Positions 54,836 to 61,075 of a stretch of 64,000 nucleotides of DNA are shown here, in pieces; position 1 is the stretch's first letter; the number at the start of each line of letters is the position of its first letter. This DNA comes from Faecalicatena sp. Marseille-Q4148. Lineage in GTDB: Bacteria; Bacillota; Clostridia; Lachnospirales; Lachnospiraceae. The stretch spans positions 186,001 through 250,000 of the forward strand of contig CP073692.1 of assembly GCA_018228665.1 (NCBI GenBank), written 5' to 3'. The position numbers and the translations under genes were made by a program. Below the pieces are notes generated by a model. That model was not told the DNA's origin, ran no database searches, and saw nothing but the letters and a program-made list of their open reading frames with translations.

Positions 54836-55909
54836 TTGGAAGAAAGAAGCGGAAGTTTTCTTCCAGAACTCCCCTACACTAACAGGGGAGTAATACGGCA
54901 GAAAGAAGAATTAAGTGCCTTGATAGATTGGTGTCAGATAACCATTAAGGAAGTTCCGTTAGAAGCAGTCATAGAAGATGTGTTGAGAATACCTTTGGAA
55001 CTTATGACGGTAACAGGCTATGAAAAAGGGATTGCAGGACATGAGGTTGTGGCAATCTTTGATAATATCAAGGTACTAAAACCAACAGGAAATGCACAGT
55101 ATCAAGGATTTCAGATTTTAATGAGTGGGAAAGGCTGTCGTAACTATGAGAATTTTTTACAACTCAATGAGGAAACATGGTTTGATTTCTTAAACAGAGT
55201 TTGTCAGTATCACATCAATTTTCCTCGGATTGATTTAGCGATAGATGATAGAAAACCGTATTTGAGTATTCCCGATTTGATTATGCGGACAAAAGAGGGA
55301 TTGCTTTCCACAAAACTAAGGGATATAGATTTTCACGATTCGGGAGAACTGAAAGAGGAAGTGTTTCAGAGTAAAGGTGGCAGTCTTTATCTCGGCAGTT
55401 CAGCCAGTAATTTGAGATTGGTATTTTATGAAAAGGGATATGAACAGAATAAAAAGTATGGAACAGAATTAGACGAAAATTGGAATAGATATGAGTTGAG
55501 ATTTCGGCAGGAAATGGCGGTAAGTGTAGTACAGGAATTATTGAGATATAGAGATGTGGCAGGACTGGCAATGGAAGTGTTGAACAGCAAAATACGATTT
55601 TTAGAAAAGCCGACAGACAGCATGACAACACGAAAAAGGCTTTATCCAACCTATCAAGCGTGGGCGGAACTGATGAAAAATATAGGCAAGGTGAAACTTA
55701 CCATGCAACCACAGAAGAAAAGTCTGCAAAAGGTATGGGAGTGGTTGGAAAAGTATGTTGCCCCGTCTTTGAAGCTGTTTGCAGAGGTTGGGAAGATAGA
55801 GCAGAGAGATTATATCGGTAATCTCGTAGCAAATGGAGAAATGAATATCACACAGAAGCAGTTGTATGATGATTACATAAAAGCAAGAAAATTAGAGGAA
55901 AAGGGGTAA
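54836..55909 (+). CDS. Rep_trans / MobT-like initiator (Orf20-type relaxase)
   Basis: A protein of about 357 residues of the replication initiation factor family used by pT181-type plasmids and, as Orf20/MobT, by Tn916-like elements. The blocks LIDWCQITIKEV, YQGFQILMSGKGCRNYENF, NFPRIDLAIDD and LYLGSSASNLRLVFYEKG follow the family order, and the conserved DLAIDD acidic patch is intact. It should nick one strand to start rolling-circle replication or transfer. The start is taken as TTG at 54836, ten bases after AAGGAGG; an upstream TTG at 54827 overlaps that site. Confidence 0.83.
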   Translation: MEERSGSFLPELPYTNRGVIRQKEELSALIDWCQITIKEVPLEAVIEDVLRIPLELMTVTGYEKGIAGHEVVAIFDNIKVLKPTGNAQYQGFQILMSGKGCRNYENFLQLNEETWFDFLNRVCQYHINFPRIDLAIDDRKPYLSIPDLIMRTKEGLLSTKLRDIDFHDSGELKEEVFQSKGGSLYLGSSASNLRLVFYEKGYEQNKKYGTELDENWNRYELRFRQEMAVSVVQELLRYRDVAGLAMEVLNSKIRFLEKPTDSMTTRKRLYPTYQAWAELMKNIGKVKLTMQPQKKSLQKVWEWLEKYVAPSLKLFAEVGKIEQRDYIGNLVANGEMNITQKQLYDDYIKARKLEEKG

Positions 55910-55913
55910 TCGT

Positions 55914-56093
55914 ATCGAGAAAGCATTACTAAATATAAATGAATTTTGTGAGTATATGGGGATTGGGAAAACAAAGGCAAGAGAACTGTTGAACAATCCG
56001 AAAAATAGATTTACAGTACGCATTGGTAATCGGTTGTATGCAAATAAGAAATTACTTGATGAATGGCTGGAATATCAATGCAAAAGGGCTTGA
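55914..56093 (+). CDS. xis: Small excisionase (Xis), unusual start
   Basis: The frame from 55914 to TGA at 56091-56093 encodes 59 residues reading IEKALLNINEFCEYMGIGKT, a winged-helix fold typical of Tn916-type excisionases; the C-terminal part has RIGNRLYANKKLLDEWL. No ATG, GTG or TTG precedes this in frame near the ribosome site AAGGGG (55901-55906). The first usable codon is ATC at 55914; an internal ATG at 55956 would remove most of the first helix. It sits between initiator and integrase, the conserved xis-int order. Xis directs the integrase towards excision. Confidence 0.72.
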   Translation: MEKALLNINEFCEYMGIGKTKARELLNNPKNRFTVRIGNRLYANKKLLDEWLEYQCKRA

Positions 56094-56175
56094 AAAGAAA
56101 ATGGGGTGTGGATATAATGAAAATTGAAATATTTACTTTACCATATTTCTTTCAGTAGAAGAAAGGAAAGTTGGT

Positions 56176-57378
56176 ATGGGTAAAGATTTAAAAGGAAAAG
56201 AACTCGGTAAGGGAATTTCACAGAGAGCAGATGGACGCTATATTGCAAGATTTACAAGTAAAACAGGAAAACGTAAAACGCTTTATGATTTTAAACTGAA
56301 TGAATTAAAACGGAAGTTGCGAGAAGCGGTTTATGAAGATGAACATGGTTTGAATGGCAACGGCGAAAGTATCACTTTAAACGCATGGTATGTAACGTGG
56401 ACGGAGTTGTATAAGAAGAAAACAGTTAAAATGACTACGATATATAAAAATCACAGTTACTATAACGCAAGAGTGAAGAACTCTATCGGAAAGATGTATT
56501 TGCAGGACATTAAAACATATCATGTTCAAAAATTCATAAATGAATTGATAGATAGCGGTCTTGCACATGGAACGGTGTCGAACATCAGATTTATGCTGAG
56601 TGATATGTTTGATAAAGCAGTATTGAGTGAATATATTAGAAAAAATCCCTGTATTGCTGTGGAAATGCCCCCAAAAGTGAAAAAAGAAAGACGTGTATTA
56701 ACAAGAGAGGAACAGAAGAAATTCTTTACATTTGCTTCTTCTTATATACATATCAATGTTCTGAAATTTGCTGTGACAACAGGTTGTCGGATTGGAGAAG
56801 TGCTTGGGCTGAAATGGGAAGATTGTGACTTTGAAAAAAGAGAAATTACAATCAATAAGACAATTCATTATTCAAAGGCTTCCAGTCCCGTCGAGGGTTC
56901 AAAGTTTTTCTACACAACTGCAAAAACCATATCCAGTAATCGTGTTATTCCTATGACAGATGAAGTGTATGAGATTTTACAAAATCAGAAGATAAAGCAG
57001 ACAGAGCAGAAGATGTGGAAACGCTCGATATGGAAACAGCATAAAGAATTTCAAAACTTGGTATTTACCTGTTCGGACGGTTCGCCCGTTTATTATTACA
57101 ACGTCAATAGTGCAATCAAAGACTATGTGGCAAAAATCAATGTAATAGAGATTGAATTGGCAAAGGAAGAAAAGAGAGAGCCGAAGATATTTGAACTGTT
57201 TACCTGTCACACTCTGCGACATACATACGCTACAAGGTGTTATGAAAATGGAGTAGACCAACAGGTAGTGCAGAAACTCTTAGGGCACTCCACATTAGCA
57301 ATGACAACTGATTTATACACGCACGTCTCAGAAGAAAAGAAAAAAGAAGAAGTAGCCGAACTGAAAATATTGGCTTAA
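56176..57378 (+). CDS. int: Tyrosine integrase, Tn916 type
   Basis: A 400-residue site-specific recombinase. The N-terminal arm-binding domain (about 10-60; GISQRADGRYIARFTSKTGKR) is of the AP2-like Tn916 kind, then a core-binding domain (about 70-165). The catalytic residues are visible: Arg in TTGCRIGEVLG (about 209), His-X-X-Arg in HTLRHTYATR (about 345-354), His in LGHST (about 373) and the Tyr nucleophile in TDLYTHVS (about 385). It integrates the element at the leuS 3' end through the 14-bp repeats. GAAAGGAAAG precedes the ATG. Confidence 0.94.
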   Translation: MGKDLKGKELGKGISQRADGRYIARFTSKTGKRKTLYDFKLNELKRKLREAVYEDEHGLNGNGESITLNAWYVTWTELYKKKTVKMTTIYKNHSYYNARVKNSIGKMYLQDIKTYHVQKFINELIDSGLAHGTVSNIRFMLSDMFDKAVLSEYIRKNPCIAVEMPPKVKKERRVLTREEQKKFFTFASSYIHINVLKFAVTTGCRIGEVLGLKWEDCDFEKREITINKTIHYSKASSPVEGSKFFYTTAKTISSNRVIPMTDEVYEILQNQKIKQTEQKMWKRSIWKQHKEFQNLVFTCSDGSPVYYYNVNSAIKDYVAKINVIEIELAKEEKREPKIFELFTCHTLRHTYATRCYENGVDQQVVQKLLGHSTLAMTTDLYTHVSEEKKKEEVAELKILA

Positions 57379-57382
57379 AATT

Positions 57383-57401
57383 GGAGTAAAAATGGAGTAA
57401 A
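57383..57401 (+). repeat. Right integrase arm-type repeats
   Basis: Two GGAGTAAA copies at 57383-57390 and 57394-57401, directly after the integrase stop codon. Same sequence as the three left copies. Confidence 0.7.
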
Positions 57402-57458
57402 TCAGAAGATAGATAGAGAAAAACAGCGTAAAATCAACATTTTTGAGTAGATATAAAT

Positions 57459-57472
57459 ATTGTGCAGAAATA
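57459..57472 (+). repeat. Right attachment site
   Basis: ATTGTGCAGAAATA, identical to the repeat in the leuS 3' end. Followed by G, so the uninterrupted leuS probably ended CAG AAA TAG. Confidence 0.85.
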
Positions 57473-57478
57473 GGCAGT

Positions 57479-57543
57479 GCAGATAACAGAAAAGATGGAC
57501 TTATCCTGTTTACAGGAATAAGGACATCTTTTTTGTTATCTGC
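57479..57543 (+). terminator. Original leuS terminator, displaced by the element
   Basis: A long nested hairpin: GCAGATAAC pairs with GTTATCTGC on the outside, AAAGATG with CATCTTT inside that, and TTATCCTG with CAGGAATAA at the top, with a T run in the 3' arm. It sits seven bases right of the attachment repeat and would have followed the leuS stop codon before integration. Confidence 0.7.
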
Positions 57544-57597
57544 GTCATTTCTCATTTGTAAAAGTAAGGACGGTTTTATTGAATTTGTGATAAAAAC

Positions 57598-57854
57598 ATT
57601 TTATATGATGAAAACTCATTGAAAAAATTACGTCAGATTATATTTTTTGAGAACTGGAAGTTCCATTGTCAGAAATAAAAGCAATTATGAAGGATTCTGA
57701 AAGTGATAATCGTAAGATTCTTGAAACGCAGAAAATGATGCTAGAAATGAAACGGAATCATTTGAATGGTATTATCGAATGGATTTCTGATGTGTTGAAA
57801 GGGGAGGAGATGACGAATTTTGAATCATTCTCAGTTGGAAGAAGCCACAGATAA
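57598..57854 (+). pseudogene. MerR-family regulator, frameshifted remnant
   Basis: The frame LYDENSLKKLRQIIFF is followed, after a one-base frameshift near 57648, by ELEVPLSEIKAIMKDSESDN and a coiled-coil stretch MKRNHLNGIIEWISDVL. Together these match the second half of a MerR-type DNA-binding domain and its dimerisation helix. The N-terminal helix-turn-helix is missing and a TGA interrupts the corrected frame, so this is a pseudogene. A possible next reading frame starts at TTG 57819 behind GGGGAGGAG and gives MNHSQLEEATDKQCGKGV before ending at 57928; it is probably also a remnant. Confidence 0.7.
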
Positions 57855-58027
57855 ACAGTGCGGAAAAGGGGTTACAAAATACATTGGTTCAGCGATATAT
57901 CGATATTATGGTGTAGAAAATTTGGAATAAACAGATGTTACCAAAATGGAAACAAAGGAAATACATACTGGTACTTTTATTTTTGGTTCTATCGTTATAT
58001 GATGTGAATGAAAGGGAGGTATAGAGT

Positions 58028-58483
58028 ATGGCATTAAATGATAACATCAAAAAATTCAGAGAAGAAAAAAATCTCACTCAGCAACAACTGGCAGATAAGT
58101 TATATGTTTCAAGGCAGACAGTTTGTCGTTGGGAAAATGGTTCAAGATGTCCGGATTTGATTACGGCAAAAAAACTGGCATTAGAGCTAGATGTAAGTAT
58201 GGACGAACTCATATCAGATGAAGATGTAAATGATATTCAAGAAAATTATGGAATATGGAAATCTGAAAGAATAAAAGAGAAAAAGTATTTACAGACACTT
58301 CAAAAAAAGATATTAGACTTTATACAAATTGTGGGAGCTGTATTTTTAGCAATCACGATTTTGCTAAGAGTGCAATTAGATATGAGAGTACCTGAATGGT
58401 GTACAATCATTTGCTTTATTATTGTAGCGGTAGCATTTTTTTGTAATTTCATAGCTTCTAAAAAGTTGAGAGAAATGCAGTGA
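58028..58483 (+). CDS. XRE-family regulator with two membrane helices
   Basis: A 151-residue protein. A helix-turn-helix of the Cro/CI kind (about 6-60; LTQQQLADKLYVSRQTVCRW) is followed by a linker and two hydrophobic segments (about 97-117 and 124-143). It resembles small membrane-tethered regulators of stress or antibiotic response and has the same plan as the gene at 52525, with a shorter tail. GGGAGG precedes the ATG. It appears intact, although decayed genes surround it. Confidence 0.78.
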   Translation: MALNDNIKKFREEKNLTQQQLADKLYVSRQTVCRWENGSRCPDLITAKKLALELDVSMDELISDEDVNDIQENYGIWKSERIKEKKYLQTLQKKILDFIQIVGAVFLAITILLRVQLDMRVPEWCTIICFIIVAVAFFCNFIASKKLREMQ

Positions 58484-58489
58484 TGTCAA

Positions 58490-58622
58490 GGACCAAGGCA
58501 TAGGCGATACCTTTTTCTTTAGATATAAGACTCATATTGCTATGACAGAAGAAAAAATCATTACGGCAGCAACTGTTACTAGTGGAGAAAAAGAGATGGA
58601 AGAGTTGCTGGTGTTGATTTAG
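58490..58622 (+). pseudogene. IS1182-type transposase remnant
   Basis: One frame reads FFFRYKTHIAMTEEKIITAA and on to TVTSGEKEMEELL before TAG at 58620-58622. This matches the GYKTHIAMTEERIITAA block of IS1182-family transposases. Only about 35 codons remain, with no inverted repeats. The neighbouring bases up to 58740 hold further broken frames, one reading ADRIGFVSIGGLMPGIDPED, which I do not recognise. Confidence 0.6.
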
Positions 58623-58757
58623 AAAAGCTTTGATCAGCATTTCTGCAGATCGGATTGGGTTTGTGTCTATTGGTGGACTGATGCCGGGAATTGACCCGGA
58701 AGATGTTATGATAGGTATTTCCATATGCAGAAATCAAGGTCTTGCTATATTCAAGTA

Positions 58758-58884
58758 TCTTTAAAAAAGCATGGTTGTCAGAACGATTTGAAGATGGTTT
58801 GGTTTTTCTTAAAAGTACAGAAAGAGGAAAGTGTTTTATTGAAGTTGATGAAATAATCGCAGATGATAAACATACGAAAGAGTA
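58758..58884 (+). pseudogene. Acetyltransferase-like C-terminal remnant
   Basis: A frame reading KKAWLSERFEDGLVFLKSTE then RGKCFIEVDE, ending at TAA 58882-58884, looks like the C-terminus of a GNAT-type N-acetyltransferase. No start or catalytic core is present. Confidence 0.4.
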
Positions 58885-58948
58885 AACTACCAGTTGATTT
58901 ACTGATTTATCAGTTTACGATATATTATGAGATGAAAGTAGGGGACTT

Positions 58949-59098
58949 ATGGATGCTATGAAAACAGGCCGCTTTATTGCAAGTAAGAGAAAGGAAAGAA
59001 ATATGTCTCAAAGAGAACTGGCAGAATATTTACATATTACTGACAAGGCCGTAAGCAAATGGGAACGAGGAGTTTCTAGTTTCTTAACTGAAATTTAA
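58949..59098 (+). pseudogene. Truncated XRE regulator
   Basis: The 49 residues begin MDAMKTGRFIASKRKERNMS and continue through a helix-turn-helix, AEYLHITDKAVSKWERGVS, then stop after FLTEI. Normal members continue with SCPDISLLEPLA-like sequence and about 100 more residues. The homology ends near 59073, where the promoter region of the two-component system begins, so this point is probably a recombination junction. Confidence 0.65.
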
Positions 59099-59115
59099 CA
59101 TCATATCTGTATAAT
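59084..59115 (+). promoter_or_regulatory. Promoter with TTAAC direct repeat before the two-component system
   Basis: TTAACTGAAATTTAACA places two TTAAC copies 11 bases apart (59084 and 59095), with TATAAT at 59110-59115. The same layout occurs before the ABC genes at 61008-61040. Probable binding site of the response regulator. Confidence 0.65.
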
Positions 59116-59135
59116 AATTATTTGAGGTGATTTGT

Positions 59136-59831
59136 ATGAGAATTTTAATTGTAGAAGATGAAAAAGAATTGCAATCGACAATAGCAGAGGGACTTAGATT
59201 AGATGGTTATGCTGTAGATACCTGTGATGATGGGAAAACAGCTTGTGAAATATGCTTTGTAGAAAAATATGACTTAGTTATCCTAGACTTAAATTTGCCA
59301 GAAATGGACGGTTTAGATGTTTTGCAACAGATTCGAAAATTTGATTTAGAATTAAAGGTTTTGATTTTAAGTGCCAGAAATACGGTTTCTGACAAGGTTC
59401 ATGGATTGGATAATGGTGCAAATGATTATTTAACGAAGCCTTTTGATTTTGAAGAACTTGAAGCAAGAATCAGAAATCTGCTGAGAAGAAATTTTGTTCA
59501 ACAAAATAATATTTTGATTTATGACAAATTAAAAATGAACATATCAAAGCAGACAGTTTATATAAATGATGAGGTAGTAAACCTTACCAAAAAAGAGTTT
59601 TCTATTCTGCAATACTTTTTATTGAATCCACATAAAATTATCAGTCAAGAAGAACTGATAGACCATGTATGGGATAGTAATGCAAACAGCTTTAGTGGTG
59701 CGATTCGAGTTCACATTGCTTCATTAAGGAAGAAAATAAAAAGTCTGCTAACTTATGATTTAATAGAAACAAAAGTGGGGGCAGGTTATTATTTGAAAGA
59801 GAGGACAAAGGATAATGAAATGGTTGAATAA
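59136..59831 (+). CDS. OmpR-family response regulator
   Basis: A 231-residue regulator. The receiver domain (1-118) has acidic residues VEDE, phospho-acceptor Asp51 in VILDLNLPEMDG, and the conserved Lys in YLTKPFDF (about 101). The winged-helix domain (about 130-225) has LTKKEFSILQYFLLNPHKII and GAIRVHIASLRKKI. The ATG at 59136 follows GAGGTG by six to seven bases. It overlaps the kinase gene by 17 bases. It probably binds the TTAAC repeats at 59084 and 61008 and so controls itself and the transporters. Confidence 0.93.
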   Translation: MRILIVEDEKELQSTIAEGLRLDGYAVDTCDDGKTACEICFVEKYDLVILDLNLPEMDGLDVLQQIRKFDLELKVLILSARNTVSDKVHGLDNGANDYLTKPFDFEELEARIRNLLRRNFVQQNNILIYDKLKMNISKQTVYINDEVVNLTKKEFSILQYFLLNPHKIISQEELIDHVWDSNANSFSGAIRVHIASLRKKIKSLLTYDLIETKVGAGYYLKERTKDNEMVE

Positions 59832-60969
59832 GTTTTCTATCCGTACAAGACTTGTAGGTATTACGGTTTTTATTCTAGTTATATGCTGTATTGGACTTAC
59901 TGTGCTTATGAATTATTCCGCAACGCAAATGGCTTCTCAAGTTGCACAGATTACAACACCTGCTCAAAATATAAATGAAATAGAAAATCAAATAGGAAGC
60001 CAACAACCAGCAATGGACATAAGTGAATCAATAGAAAATATGGAAAGCCAGCAACGAATCATTGATAACTTTTACAGAAATAGTTTTTTATACATGCTCT
60101 TTATCATTATGATTGGTGGGAGCATGATGTATCTGTTTTCTAAAAGTATTTTATTACCTCTTGCCAAATTAAATGATAGGATTAAAAATAGTACTGTTTC
60201 TACCCTTTCAGATAAACTTTCTGTTCCAAACAGTGATGATGAAATAGCGGAACTGACCGTTTCATTCAATAAAATGACAGACAGAATACAGGAAGCATTT
60301 TTATTTCAACAACAGTTTTCTGGAAATGTAGCACATGAATTAAGAACACCATTAACCATAATGAAAACTAAAATAGACGTATTTGAAAAAAGAGAAAATC
60401 ATACACCGGCAGAATACAAAGAATTGATTTTGAATCAAAAAAATCAACTGATACGTTTATCTGAAATTATACAAACAATTTTGGAAATTACTAATACAGA
60501 CATTGTACAGGAAAAAGAATATTTTCTTGTATCGGATATGGTAGAAAATATCCTACTGGATTTTTCTAATATGACTGCTCAAAAGAATATTTATATTTCC
60601 ACAGATTTACAAAATGTTGAAATCTATGGAAATGTGGATTTATTATACCGTGTTTTTTATAATCTGATACAGAACAGTATTCGCTATAATGAGGAGAAAG
60701 GAAGTATCTATATTTCTGCCAAGCAAAATCAACACCATACAACTGTTCAGATATGTGATACAGGAATCGGGATTTCAGCAGAAAACAGGCAAAGAATATT
60801 CGAGCCATTTTTTCGTGTTGATAAGTCCCGTTCCCGTGAAATGGGTGGTGCTGGTTTAGGGCTATCCATTGTTAAAAAAATTATTGAAAAACATGATGGA
60901 ACAATAACCGTTTCTAATAATAATCCACAAGGGACTTGTTTTACAGTAGAACTTCCTTTATGTGAATAA
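59815..60969 (+). CDS. Sensor histidine kinase
   Basis: A 384-residue kinase with two membrane helices (about 12-32 and 91-110) enclosing a short 58-residue external loop, a HAMP region (about 111-163), the phospho-acceptor His174 in VAHELRTPLTIMK, and an ATPase domain with NLIQNSIRYNEEKG, DTGIGISAENR and GGAGLGLSIVKKI. Partner of the overlapping response regulator gene. The short sensor loop and the ABC genes downstream recall systems that sense antimicrobial peptides or cell-wall agents (inference). Confidence 0.93.
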   Translation: MKWLNKFSIRTRLVGITVFILVICCIGLTVLMNYSATQMASQVAQITTPAQNINEIENQIGSQQPAMDISESIENMESQQRIIDNFYRNSFLYMLFIIMIGGSMMYLFSKSILLPLAKLNDRIKNSTVSTLSDKLSVPNSDDEIAELTVSFNKMTDRIQEAFLFQQQFSGNVAHELRTPLTIMKTKIDVFEKRENHTPAEYKELILNQKNQLIRLSEIIQTILEITNTDIVQEKEYFLVSDMVENILLDFSNMTAQKNIYISTDLQNVEIYGNVDLLYRVFYNLIQNSIRYNEEKGSIYISAKQNQHHTTVQICDTGIGISAENRQRIFEPFFRVDKSRSREMGGAGLGLSIVKKIIEKHDGTITVSNNNPQGTCFTVELPLCE

Positions 60970-60976
60970 GATTTTA

Positions 60977-61006
60977 AAGATTTTGAGGTTGCTCAAAATC
61001 TTTTTT
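60977..61006 (+). terminator. Terminator after the histidine kinase gene
   Basis: AAGATTTTGAG pairs with CTCAAAATCTT around GTTG, followed by TTTT. Confidence 0.85.
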
Positions 61007-61007
61007 C

Positions 61008-61040
61008 TTAACAGGAACTTAACACTCAGTATTGTATAAT
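61008..61040 (+). promoter_or_regulatory. Promoter with TTAAC direct repeat before the ABC genes
   Basis: TTAACAGGAACTTAACA has two TTAAC copies 11 bases apart (61008 and 61019), with TATAAT at 61035-61040. It matches the element before the response regulator in spacing and sequence. Confidence 0.65.
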
Positions 61041-61075
61041 GTCCGTGTAAAAGTAAAGCAGGAGGTCTATAAAAA

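Larger units (their letters stand above)
51928..57472 (+). mobile_element. Compact integrative element in the 3' end of leuS
   Basis: About 5.5 kb bounded by 14-bp direct repeats. Contents in order: GGAGTAAA arm repeats, a terminator, a membrane-anchored XRE regulator, a CI-like repressor (minus strand), a 109-residue protein, a Rep_trans/MobT-like initiator, a small excisionase, a Tn916-type integrase, and two more arm repeats. There is no FtsK-type coupling protein, no secretion genes and no resistance gene. By content it is an integrative mobilisable or satellite element that must borrow conjugation machinery. The left 580 bases contain no convincing gene. Confidence 0.85.
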
